Below are positions 52,931 to 64,000 of a stretch of 64,000 nucleotides of DNA, in pieces; position 1 is the stretch's first letter; every line of letters starts with the position of its first letter. The position numbers and the translations under genes were made by a program. Location of the stretch: assembly GCF_014529535.1 (NCBI RefSeq), contig NW_023503727.1, forward strand, positions 186,001-250,000, read 5' to 3'. The stretch comes from Bradysia coprophila. Taxonomy: Eukaryota; Arthropoda; Insecta; Diptera; Sciaridae. The notes below the pieces were generated by a model. It did no database searches, was not told where the DNA came from, and saw only the letters and a program-made list of their open reading frames with translations.

Positions 52931-53093
52931 TACACTTTATTCCAAGTAAGTGTAAACACGAACTGGCCGAACGAACATGATTTCATCCATAGTATAGAGA
53001 TCGGTTTTCATATAAATATTGATGAAGTCATCCTCTATGGATGAAATTTGACAGTAATTTGACAATTCGTATGGCCTCGGAACAAACCTATGG
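52931..53093. mobile_element. MITE, family TAGGTCTGTTCC (5' end decayed)
   Basis: The right half, ATGGATGAAATTTGACA and CGGAACAAACCTATG, matches the family. The left terminus is degenerate (TTATTCCAAGTAA). Confidence 0.6.
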
Positions 53094-54426
53094 CTTCGAT
53101 CTGTGGCCTTACCTGACCTTATCTACACATAGTAGTCGTACTTAAAACATTTCAATGTCAACGTGCCAAAGAGAGTGTTAAATTTACGTTAGCCATACGC
53201 AAGTAATTTACTTGAATTTCTGGTACTATTCTGTGAACGATTTTGTCAAAAGTTTCTGTCGTTTCTGAAAACTTATGGTGAGTTTCTCATATTAATTGCG
53301 TGATTGGCGTTGATTTCATTTTGTTTTTGTTTTTCACTGACTTAGTTTGTCAAATCGCAACTGAAAACAGGATAAGCAATTTGAAACTCGTCTAGGTCTA
53401 TAAACAGTGTATAGAGGGCTCGTAATTGGTATGTCCATCTGACTTTGTTTTTTCTGAAAATCAAACCCGAACTGACAATTCTGGGCTACCTGACATCGCC
53501 CGATGGGACTTTTGTATGAAAAATTCAATCTTTCGGTCCTTTCGAAAGTTGTTTGGCTAACAGCGCCCTTGGCTGCTTTTTGTAGCCAGTCCAGGGTCCA
53601 GCCCTGCCTGCTATAATTCGACTATTTCCGACTCTTTGGTCGATCTTTTCGAAACAGTAAGTCTCTATACCGAAACCGATTCATTCTGATGTTCCTAAGT
53701 CATCTCAGAAATTGGCTATTCATTCATTACATTTGTGACAAGGACTTCCGAAACTAATTAGCGGAAACATGAGCGCCAAGTTATTGTACGCTCTGTCCAT
53801 GAAAGTGGGTGGTGTGACGAGGTGTGCGTCTTAAGAGTGATATCGCCAAATCTTCATGTGATTAGGGAACAAGCGGTCTCCGATTTTAATGAGTGATAGC
53901 TCGTTGGATTCGTCTTTCAATTCTAGGAAACACGCATCTTTCACTTTTTCTTAAAAAAATTGTTTTCTTTGAAAAGCGCTCAAAAGTGAAGACATGCCAG
54001 AGGGTACCGAAAACAGTTTTTCGACAATAACTCAAGAAAAAATTGTTTTAAATTGTTGTGATGTTGTACGAATGTCGGCCTTGAAAAGACCTACAGGTAG
54101 AGTATATGCACCGCTTGGTGCGAGTAGATCCACAAGAGTAACGACTAAAAATGTAGTGAATGATCGGAGAGTCCGCCTTCTCTGCAGCTTCGATGTTCCA
54201 CGAAACTGAGTATGGGGTGTTGTAGCTGGCCTCACCCACTATCGTTCCACATATAAATGAACCCCGTACTTTTGTGCTGCAAGCCCACAGAAGTGTTGGA
54301 AAAAAAGTTGGTGCCAAAATGCAGATTTTTTCCTTCTTTCCGGGGGCACTACAGCTGGAACAGCATCTGGAACGGTACTATAGCAGTCATTTTTTATCGT
54401 CAACTATTCTTTTACGTTATCAATAC
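53094..54426. other. Gene-poor stretch with one unassigned open frame
   Basis: A 71-codon plus-strand frame from an ATG at 53,994 to 54,209 (MPEGTENSFSTITQEKI...) has relatively balanced composition. It matches no family I know and has no visible partner exon. It could be a small gene or chance. Otherwise nothing is seen. Confidence 0.35.
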
Positions 54427-55660
54427 AAACATAGCTAACGCCGACCCGTACGAAACACCTATTCGTATCAAAAGCTTTTAATGTGAAACTCTTCATTTCT
54501 CTTACTTCATTTTCTTCTCTGCTGAAAAACTATTCTTCCTTTTAAATCACTTACATTATCCACTCTTTGCCTTGTTATCATATACAATTAAATTGCCGGA
54601 GGCAATATAGACAGCCCCGTACGAAGTCAACTTTCATAAATTCCTATTTAAACAGCTATATACCGCTATATTTACCTATATTTCACTGTAAATAAACATT
54701 TCACAGAGGAATATATGCTATATGCCTGTATATAGCTCAATATAGCTGTATATAGGTATATATAGATGTCCATATATGGAATCCCTGAAACCCCTCACAC
54801 TTAACACATTATTTCCATGTTAACAGAAACTCTCTAAGCATCATTTTTCCCAATATATATCACTTTTATTAAAATCCAATATGGCCGCCGGCAGCCATTT
54901 TGTTAGGAGACCGGAAATAGTACCGACGCTTTACATTCGTTAATACCTTTCAAACAAAAAAAATTCATGAAATTCGGTCAAAATTTACTCGAGATATTGA
55001 CAAAATACTCCACGTTCACTGTAAGGCCGAGTAGCCAGATAAGAGCTCACTCCAAGAGACCTAGCTCACGCTCCGGAGAACATAATTTCATAAAAATTTT
55101 TTTCCCTGATTGGAACGGTCAATACCTGTCTAATAAAGCTAAAACAGACGAAATATGTTCAAATGTGGCCGACCTACAAGCAAAAACTGCTTGCCGCCCT
55201 GTGCCTGTTTCACACCAAGGGGTTTAACTCACAAGTCGGTCATCCGATTTCCATAAACTTTTTTTTTGTCGATCGGTATTGTAAGTACCTTTTATTTGAC
55301 GTATCACTTACAAGTTTAACGTTTAAATGTCCGGAGATATCTTCGAAAAACCGTAAAGCACTTATTGGGCCACAGCTCGGGAGGGGTCGATCTAAAATCA
55401 CTCATCTTCGAACTTAGCCTGTCTTTTGACATTACCAAACGGGAAAAAAAAGAATTTTCAAAATCGGATGCGTTTTACTCAAGTTATCGTGCAGACAGAC
55501 AGACGGACAGACAGACGGACGGACGGACATTTTTTTTCTTGCTGATTTGGCATCTCTGGACAACCACAATAGGTTTCCCCTTACTCAGGGAGTCCAATTC
55601 GACGTGTTACAAACGTATGCGTAAACCTATAAAACCCCAGTACTTCGTACGGGTCTAAAA
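54427..55660 (+). repeat. 1.2-kb dispersed repeat, copy 2
   Basis: Starts AAACATAGCTAACGCCGAC and ends CTTCGTACGGGTCTAAAA. It is colinear with copy 3 (59,116) and inverted relative to copy 1 (13,455). It carries TATAGC-rich sequence, the GGCCGCCGGCAGCCATTTTG block and a short CAGACGGA microsatellite near 55,490-55,530. Confidence 0.88.
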
Positions 55661-56777
55661 ACGCGTCGCTATGCCACGAATATATCATATCCAGTGTTAG
55701 TAATTCGAGTGAAAAATTATTAAATTTTTCTCGGAGGATTTTAGTCAAAAAAAGTGTTAGCGTATGCGCAGATGACCTCAGGACTCCGGAACAGTAATTA
55801 GTTTTTCATTCGGACCAATATTTGCTATGTGATAGGAGTTTGGAAAACCGTTCGCTCCCACTTGATCATATCGTTTTTCCAAACTTCTGTCACGTAGCAA
55901 ATATTGGTTCGATTGGAAAACTAATCACCTGAAGATTTGGTGATATCACTCTTAATTACATGTCTTCACTAAATCAATAGTTGAACGCGTTAAATAACGG
56001 TGGCCTCATGTGAAGGACATATATTTTACTGTTGAGTCTTCGGCATGTGATGGCAACATAAACGTACCGCATTTTAAGTTTTTACGTTCTCATTCGTTTT
56101 TCGCTTTATTCCTTCGTTCCACTCGTTCCATATGCATTTCTATGTGGACTAAACCAATATTTTGAACGTGAAAAGTTATGATGCGGTGCGTTTAAAATTT
56201 TCAAATCAGGCATATAGTGCAATAATATGCGGCTACAATTGATTCCATCGACAAACAACAAATACATTTTTTTACATTGACACGTTCGTACAGCCACTTT
56301 TCAATATAAAATTTTTGTGCTTGACCTCGATTGAATACGACCTGTATTCTATTAAAAACTTGTCTCTGATAAGGTTCACAAAAATTACGTTCACTTAGTG
56401 TGGTATGTTAGCTATGGTAGAGTAACCGTTCGTTGGGAATACTTCAAATGTTTCTTTCGCTCAAATCGTGACAATCAAACATTCCATTTGTGACAATGAA
56501 TGTTACAATACGCTGTGTTAGGCCAAATAGCATTACAATTGAAACGATCTGCTCTCCATTTGAAGTGGACTGACGATCGTTTACCTAAGAAGATATTTGT
56601 CTTTAACACGCCTACATTGTCATTGACAACATTAGACATTTTCCTTTAAACAAATTCATCTTTCTCGTGCCGATCCAGGTGGCTCGATTACTTAAATGTT
56701 CCTTCCCGCGAAAACATCCACAAAATAATGCTGTGTTGAAAGGTCAATCTAATGGACCGGATCATTTTAAATTTCCG
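55661..56777. other. Intergenic, upstream of the GalNAc transferase gene
   Basis: Contains one hairpin MITE (55,792-55,931, listed separately). The ~110 bp before the ATG at 56,778 are open in the same frame but contain no ATG. A CAG at 56,678 could be a 3' splice site for a non-coding first exon. Otherwise nothing is recognised. Confidence 0.4.
55792..55931. mobile_element. Hairpin MITE CAGTAATTAG (140 bp)
   Basis: The arms CAGTAATTAGTTTTTC...ACCAATATTTGCTA and TAGCAAATATTGGT...GAAAACTAATCACCTG are inverted over ~55 bp with a short loop. Target duplication not seen. Confidence 0.78.
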
Positions 56778-59700
56778 ATGGCTAATTGTGGTCGCTCGTA
56801 CTTCATCAAGGCTGCGCTGCTGGCCGGCACATTGCTGGTGCTGTTAAATCTGTACAATTACCGGCTCGAATCAAATACAACACCAGCATCAATGTCATCA
56901 GCACATGGAAGGTACATATATAGGGTGGACGAGCTGCTCTCAATTTGAATAGTTTCTGCAAATAAAATGTCTCGGAAATTTCAGTTTCGCACAGCAATGG
57001 CCGAAACGAACACGATCAAGTTTCTCAATTTCACATTTCACTCATCGGTCGACGACAAACAGCAGTCATTCGACCGACAACACCACTAATGTCGCACATA
57101 GCAGCGACAGTGCAACATTCTCTACAACCAATACTTCCAATCTAAACGATGCAAAAAACAAAGTGATATTAGAGAGCGATATCTCATTAGTTAAGTTGAA
57201 TAGTTCTAAGTCAAATGAATCACTTGAAATGTCCGCCATGACTTCGAGAGCAAGCACTGACAATTTGGATAGTGTCGACAATTCGACAAAGTCTCAGTTC
57301 GTGCAGAAGATAATGTCAACGCTTGGTCTGAACCACTGTCCTCCAATTCCACCAGATTTAGGTAACGATATGACAGGTGGCACTGAAACGCAATCCGATT
57401 ACATCCATTTATCCATTTTCAGTTGGAAGCATCGAAGTGAACACAACACTCGAAAATATGAAAATTATTGAATCTCGCTTCATTCGAAAATTGCTGCCTG
57501 GTGGCTGGTACAAACCGAAGGAGTGTAAAGCAAAGGATCGCGTTGCAATCATAATTCCGTACCGCGATCGACCTCAACATCTGCCCATTTTTCTCGCCAA
57601 CATTCATCCGTTCCTGATGAAACAGCAGATCGAATATGGAATATTTTTGATTGAACAGGTCAGCGATGGCGGACTGTTCAATCGGGCAGCTTTGATGAAT
57701 GTTGGTTTCGTCGAAGCACAAAAACTGGCCGACTGGGATTGCTTCATATTCCATGACATTGATTTACTTCCGATGGACGATAGGAATTTATATAATTGCC
57801 CCGATCAGCCGAGGCACATGTCGGTGGCCGTGGACACCATGGGATTTAAGTAAGTTGTTTTTTTTTCGAGGGTCAGTTTTGACGGAAATTTAATCGCGGC
57901 ACACGGAATACTTTCAGATTGCCATACAGTTCCATTTTCGGTGGTGTCTCGGCTATGACAAAGAAACAGTTCCAAAAAGTGAACGGATTCTCCAATGGGT
58001 TTTGGGGCTGGGGTGGTGAAGATGATGATATGAGTAATCGGTATGGGACAGACATTCTTAATCGCCTAATTTGGCCACGATGTCATCGCATTTTCGTTTT
58101 CAGATTGAAGCATGTGGGTTTCCACATTGCACGGTATCCAATAAATATCGCAAGGTATACGATGCTGAACCATCGGAAGGAGAAGGCGAATCCTAAGAGG
58201 TGAGTGTTATACGGTTAATTAGGAGCTCGGTAATCTCCGCCTATCTTGTGTTAAATAAGTGGAGCGATGGAGTGATGCTTTAAAACTTAGCTGCGTCACG
58301 ACTGACTACTTTGAATTAGTAGTACAATCGACTCTAGAAGCGATCGTAACGCCACCATTCATTCAAATGTTTAGAAGATGAGGCGACATAACTACACGGT
58401 CAATATCGTCAGGAACGATATTATCGTTTTTTGGACGAAAGTATCGTTTTTTAGACGATAGTATCGTTTTTTAGACGATAGTATTGTCCAAAAAACGATA
58501 GTATCGTTTTTTAGACGATACTATCGTCTAAAAAACGATATTATCGTCCAAAAAAATTTCATCCAGGACGATAATATTGTCTAAAATTATAAATTTTAAA
58601 ATATTTTCAGGACGATATTATCGTTTTCTTGACGATATCATCGTTTAAAAAAACGATAATATCGTTTTTAAACGATAATATCGTTTTTTTTTTTGGACGA
58701 TACTATCGTTTTTTTTATGATACTATCGTCTAAAAAACGATATTATCGTTCAAAAAATGATAATATCGTCCTGGATGAAAATATCCGCTGGACGATATTA
58801 TCGTTATTTTCTTTTTCTGAACAAATTTATCGTTATTTTGGACGATATTATCGTCCTGTGCGATAATTTTTGGGACGATAATATCGTTCTGGATAGTCCT
58901 GGTCGTTCTGGATAATATCGTTTTTAATAAATTTATATTTTAAAATTTGAGATGATAATATCGTCCAGGACTATAATATCGTTTTTAATTTATTTAAAAT
59001 AAAAATTCTAGACGATAATATCGTCCTGGGCGATATTATCGTTCTGGATGGTTGTTGAAGACGAAACACAAAATCTTGTAGATAAACACCTTTTTATAGA
59101 CGGCAAATATATATTAAACATAGCTAACGCCGACCCGTACGAAACACCTATTCGTATCAAAAGCCTTTAATGTGAAACTCTTCATTTTTCTTACTTCATT
59201 TTCTTCTCTGCTGAAAAACTATTCTTCCTTTTAAATCACTTCCATTATCCACTCTTTGCCTTGTTATCATATACAACTAAATTGCCGGAGGCAATATAGA
59301 CAGCCCCGTACGAAGTCAAATTTCATAAATTCCTATTTAAACAGCCATATACCGCTATATTTACCTATATTTCACTATAAATAAACATTTCACAGATAAA
59401 TATATGCTATTATATAGCTCTATATGCCTGTATATAGTTCAATATAGCTGTATATAGGTATATATAGATGTCCATATATGGAATCCCTGAAACCCCTCAC
59501 ACTTAACACATTATTTCCATGTTAACAGAAACTCTCTAAGCATCATTTTCCCACTTTATATCGTTTTACTAAAATCCAATATGGCCGCCGGCAGCCATTT
59601 TGTTAGAAGACCGGAAATAGTACCGACGCTTTACATTCGTTAATACCTTTCAAACAAAAAAAAATTCATGAAATTCGGTCAAAATTTACTCGAGATATTG

Positions 59701-61301
59701 TCAAAATACACCACGTTCACTGTACTTCCGAGTAGCCAGATAAGAGCTCACTCCAAGAGACCTAGCTCACGCTCCGGAGAACATAATTTCATAAAATTTT
59801 TTCCCTAACTGGTACGGTCAATACCTATCTAATAAAGCTAAAACAGACGAAATATGTTCAAATTTGGCCGACCTACAAGCAAAAACTGCTTGCCGCCCTG
59901 TGCCTGTTCCACACCAAGGGGTCTAACTCACGAGTCGGTCATCCGATTTCCATAAACTTTTTTGTTGTCGATCGGTATTGTAAATACCTTTTATTTGACG
60001 TATCACTTACAAGTTTAACGTTTAAATGTCCGGAGATATCTTCGGGAAACCGTAAAGCACTTATTGGGCCCCAGCTCAGGAGGGGTCGATCCAAAATCAC
60101 TCATCTTCGAACTTAGCCTGTCTTTTGACATTACCAAACGAGAAAAAAAAGAATTTTCAAAATCGGATGCGTTTTACTCAAGTTATCGTGCAGACAGGCA
60201 GACGGACAGACAGACGGACATTTTTTTTTCGCGGATTTGGCATCTCTAGACAACCACAATAGGTTTCCCCTTACTCAGGGAGTCCAATTCGACGTGTTTC
60301 AAACGTATGCGTAAACCTATAAGACCCCAGTACTTCGTACGGGTCTAAAAATTGGTTCACTTGGTTCAGTAAATTTAAATTTTATATAGAAAAATTACAC
60401 AGACTAATTATGAGACGATGCAAGAAAAAAAAATAACTCCTAACTTCCGATACCGTTCCGGCGCCCGGCTCGCATTGCGGCCCTCCGCTTTTGCAAACGC
60501 TTTTTATGTACAATCAAAGTTGGTATTCATTTCGTAAAAAGATGAATTATTTAGGGACGAACTAAACGCCTTTTTTAAACACTGATGTGTAGGTGATTTC
60601 CTCTGACAATTGTTTTTCGATATTTTGGAAGAGAATTCGGTTCTTGCTGCACCTCTGAGTAAAATTGAGTCCTGGACAATATTACCACCCAAAACTAAAC
60701 GATAATATCGTCCTGGGCGATATTATCGTTTTTTTAAACGATAGTATCTTCCTGGACGATATTATCGTTTTGGACGATATTATCGTACAGAAAACGAAAA
60801 TATCCATTAGATTTTCTAGAACGGTAATATCGTCCAGAAAACGATAATATCGTTTTTTGAACGATAATATCGACAAGAAAGACAATATTTTAGAATTTTT
60901 CAATTTAGACGATATTATCGTCCTGGATGAAAATTTTTTGGACGATAATATCGTTTTTTTGGACGATAGTATCGTCTAAAAAACGATAATATTGTTCCTG
61001 ACGATATTGACGGTGTGGAAATGTCCCGCCACCGTTTAGAATTATAGATTTTAATTCAACAGGACCGTTTCCACAACTAATCCGTCGGTTCATTCATTGT
61101 TCTAGATACGAGAAGTTGGTAACCGGAGCCAAAAAATACGACGTGGAAGGTTTAAATTCACTCGAATATAAAATCCACTACTTAGAAAAGAAGATTCTTT
61201 ACACATGGGTGCTTGTCGAAATTAAGCAGGATTCGGTAAGTGTAGCTACCCGGCACAAATGGGATTGATTTTATTTTTCTCTCACATTACAGGGCAGCTG
61301 A
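56778..61301 (+). CDS. beta4GalNAcT: Beta-1,4-N-acetylgalactosaminyltransferase (B4GALT family, type II Golgi protein)
   Basis: Seven exons: 56,778-56,911, 56,985-57,361, 57,423-57,849, 57,918-58,040, 58,104-58,199, 61,106-61,235 and 61,293-61,301. All phases close, giving 431 aa. It is predicted to transfer GalNAc from UDP-GalNAc to terminal GlcNAc (LacdiNAc) in the Golgi. A short cytosolic tail precedes a membrane anchor at ~9-25. A Ser/Thr/Asn-rich stem runs to ~160, and the GT7 catalytic domain follows: PYRDR at 216-220, FNRA at 256-259, the metal-binding DID at 282-284 and WGWGGEDDD at 342-350. Ile319, in SIFGGVSA, occupies the site where vertebrate galactosyltransferases have Tyr; Ile there goes with GalNAc donor use. 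The ATG at 56,778 is the only one in frame. Drosophila has A and B paralogues and I cannot assign which. Intron 5 (2.9 kb) is full of repeats. Confidence 0.93.
58394..61016. mobile_element. Inverted-repeat element with ACGATAATATCGT arms, in intron 5
   Basis: The outer ends are inverted: ACGGTCAATATCGTCAGGAA at the left and TTCCTGACGATATTGACGGT at the right. Both arms (58,420-59,055 and 60,695-61,010) are built from the short inverted words ACGATA and TATCGT in many spacings. A 1.2-kb repeat (59,116-60,350) sits between them. No coding capacity is visible and the target duplication is unclear. It lies wholly inside an intron, so the host frame is unaffected. Confidence 0.75.
59116..60350 (+). 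repeat. 1.2-kb dispersed repeat, copy 3
   Basis: Colinear with copy 2 (54,427-55,660) and highly similar, with the same AAACATAGCTAACGCC start and GTACGGGTCTAAAA end. It is nested inside the ACGATA inverted-repeat element in intron 5. The microsatellite near 60,193-60,220 is shorter than in the other copies. Confidence 0.88.
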
Positions 61302-64000
61302 TGAAAGTTTCCTCTTTCGTTTTTGTTTGACTGAAAGTGATGGATTCGCCTGCGTCAAACGAAAATGGAATCCGACAGAATGGTAAAATTGCAAAGCCAA
61401 AAATTGGTTTTAGTCACAATCGTTCTGTTTGTTAAATTAATTGTGATTTTGTGTGTGAGAAGACAAAAAACAAAAACAGCAAAACCGTGGCCTAAGTGCG
61501 TGGCATTTTCTAGTTAAATTATAATTTCAACGGCACGTTGAAATGTGACAGCAAAAAAAGAGAGAAAAACATTCAAAACTCAAATTCCTATTTTAGATAT
61601 TTCAAGCAACAATAATTAGCAGAAAAAATCCCTTGCAAATGGGGGACAACAAGCAACCAACAACAATAAAATAATAAGAAAATTGATAGAAAACAGTCAT
61701 AACGTAACAACCATTAGAGAAATAAAATCAGTTTACGGTTCGAAAGAGAAAATTGAAAGAAAAGAGTAATGACTGCGGTGGATGACGGTGCGGTTTTTAT
61801 CCATTGAGTAATATCGATCTTGAGCACTACCATTTCACAAGCGAAATATTTATGAAGGAACGTGATGAAGTGCCATCATTAAACAGCACAAAAGTGAGTT
61901 TTAGATGACTTTCCATAACATTAAAAGTTTGAACAGTTTTTTGTCGGTTTGACAATTTGCGTGCCTACATTTGACGAGCCGCCGGCGAGGAATATTTAGG
62001 CGTTGGAGAAAATTACGCTAACGTAATAATGTAACAAAGTTTCGTACGACTTACACTCAGGGCCTTTTTTAAGGGAATTCTCGAAAATTGCATAAATTTT
62101 CGGTCACGTTTTGTCGGTTGATATAAAATGAAGTGCGTCCATCGTTTTTATAGTCTTTTCGTGTTGTTTACTATGCTTTTGAGCTAAGCTGATTACATTG
62201 GAATGGTACTTTATAGGAATGGTACTTTATAAGACTTAACAGACACCAGAATTCAGAATTTTTTGAGAAATTTCTGGAATTTAATTTTTTTAAATAGGCA
62301 CTGCTACTGCAACAACACAGTCAATATGTATTGGCCGCCATATTCACGTTTTTCTAAAAAAAAATACCAAATCTAGTACTTCAACGAAACATTGAAGTGA
62401 ATGTGGGTGGAAATTATGTCACTCTTTCGTTTGTAAACCGTTTAGAGACTTGCCTCGGAACAACAAACTTCACCCAAAATTTCGACTTTTCAACTGTTTG
62501 ACCCCATTCATCTAAATGAAATGACCCGTTATATCATGCGGCTCAAAAATCCTTCGTTACATTAAATAGAAAACTTCCGACAGAGGACAAAACAAAAATT
62601 CGGATGTTTTTCTGATCTCGGCTTCGGCTCGACAGTTCACTCTGAATGTCAAAATGTTTTGCCGTCCAGAAGTCACGAATTTTTCAGTGAATGTCGACAT
62701 TGCTCAATGGTTTTCAATTCATCGATAGTCATCCACAAGGATTATTCGCATCTAATGCAAGTAATTTTAAGAAAAGGAGGAAAGTATTATCACTTCCATT
62801 ATCCATGACGCATGGAATGAGTTTTCTCAACGTGCACATAAAAAAGTAAAAAAAAAAAATTAATCGGAATGAGGCTTGGCCTCTTCGGGCAAAATGAGAA
62901 ATATTTTATGATCCGGAATGTATAACAGAGAAATTAGTGAATGACGAACACGAAAAATCACGGATTAGTCGGTTTACAGAGAGTCGTAGTAACGCAGATT
63001 GAAATGATTTTCACATGCGTCGAATACCGTTCGTTTCATATTCCAAATATTTTCGATGCCCTAGGTATCGACAGGGGATAAAAAGTTGAAATGACTCGTT
63101 TTCGTGTTTTCATTGACCTCGGCGTCGCCTCAGATCAATAAAAATCACACTAAAACTCGACTTTTCATCTTTTGATCCCTTCAGTTATTTACATGACTGT
63201 GAAACGAAAGATGAAAGTAAAGATGAATTTTGTTGATCCGAGGCGTAGCCGAGGTCAATATAAACACACGAAAATTCTTTTTATTTTTTGGTCCCTTCTG
63301 ACTGAGAGCGTCGAAAGTAGTGCTTGAAACATGAAATCGCATGTTGCATGTGAATGACTAGTGAAATGTAAAAATCATGGCGTTACACTCGAACGGTTAA
63401 AATCGAAACGAATCTCCATGTCAACACCATTTTTCATTATAGTAGGGCTCACTAGTTGAACAAAATACATTTTTTGGTGCATTTTGGTATAAAAGCGTGA
63501 ATTTTTCACCATTGATAAATATGCATTTGGGGATTCCAAAACGATTAGGAGACTTTGAAAAAGAGACCTCTTCATCCGGTTGAAGTTTTCGATGCAGAGG
63601 TAACTTTGATGAATTTCTGTGTAGCGGGAATCGAAGCTACGCAGGTGATATTGGTTTCAAACGATAGCTGAGGATTCAAAGTTTTTTTTAGTGCAAAAAA
63701 ATTTCACGAATTTTCCGATTTTCCCGCAGTTTTTCCGAATTTTCTTAAAAATGATATTTTAAAACTGAGGTGAAAGTTAAGTAATTTTTAAAATTGATTC
63801 AAAAAAGTTTTTTTTTCTTCGCTATTATCGTTGCACATTCAGTTTCCAAACTTTAAACGATGAAAAAGTTTTTGGATGTTCCGCAACAGTGGTAACTAGT
63901 TTCAGTTTTCATCGAAAATTTAACCCTTTTGCATGGCGAAATTTTTTTTTCGTAAATTTAATGAGACTAGTACTGGAATGCTAAGCATGATCTAAAAACA
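61302..64000. other. Transferase 3' flank and unassigned sequence
   Basis: The first few hundred bases should be the 3' UTR. An ATG at 61,851 opens 14 codons (MKERDEVPSLNSTK) directly before a GTGAGT donor-like site, which could be the first coding exon of a gene continuing beyond the window. No second exon was found. The remainder to 64,000 is AT-rich without recognisable genes. Confidence 0.35.

Noticed and set aside
56667-56777. N-terminal extension of the GalNAc transferase by 37 codons
   Set aside because: The extension has no ATG (it begins at GTG), and the ATG at 56,778 gives the usual short tail plus membrane anchor.

Overview
This is nuclear DNA from an insect, most likely a nematoceran fly. 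The evidence is AT-rich sequence with spliceosomal introns (many 60-80 bp), four conserved genes whose proteins look fly-like (Mi-2, PCIF1, TRAPPC12 and an invertebrate-type beta-1,4-N-acetylgalactosaminyltransferase), and a very dense load of short inverted-repeat transposons. I cannot name the species from the sequence. Exon structures were read by hand. For each multi-exon gene the GT/AG junctions and reading phases close exactly.

Layout. 0-16 kb has no gene I can support. It holds a palindromic foldback element, MITEs with clear target-site duplications, tandem arrays, a hairpin-bearing repeat at 8.4-9.0 kb, and a hAT-like element (12.8-15.1 kb) split by a 1.2-kb repeat that recurs at 54.4 and 59.1 kb. 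16.2-24.3 kb holds a divergent pair: Pcif1 (minus, 5 coding exons, 700 aa) and Trappc12 (plus, 10 exons, 468 aa). About 18.6-24.5 kb is duplicated in direct orientation at 26.76-30.04 kb, now eroded and filled with MITEs. In the copy, the Pcif1 5' region and WW domain are joined to an unrelated coiled-coil coding segment, giving an open 347-codon chimeric gene at 26.03-27.07 kb. Only the 3' exons of Trappc12 survive in the copy.

32.7-34.3 kb is a broken reverse-transcriptase element. Next to it is a 2,990-bp foldback element (34,317-37,306) with a 9-bp target duplication, arms of 154-bp tandem repeats, and a loop of about twelve 41-bp hairpin-forming units. 38.3-45.2 kb is Mi-2 (minus, 6 exons, 1,967 aa). 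45.5-55.9 kb is nested repeats around one small two-exon gene for a predicted secreted, possibly GPI-anchored six-cysteine protein. 56.8-61.3 kb is the beta-4-GalNAc transferase gene. Its 2.9-kb fifth intron is filled by an inverted-repeat array into which another 1.2-kb repeat has inserted. 61.3-64 kb shows no clear gene.

The conserved genes act in separate processes: nuclear cap adenosine methylation, ER-Golgi tethering, chromatin remodelling and Golgi glycosylation. There is no operon logic. The most unusual items are the chimeric WW/coiled-coil gene, the foldback element with a hairpin minisatellite loop, and a two-copy repeat (8.4 and 20.7 kb) whose flanks are mirrored inside the element and whose hairpin stem covaries between copies.
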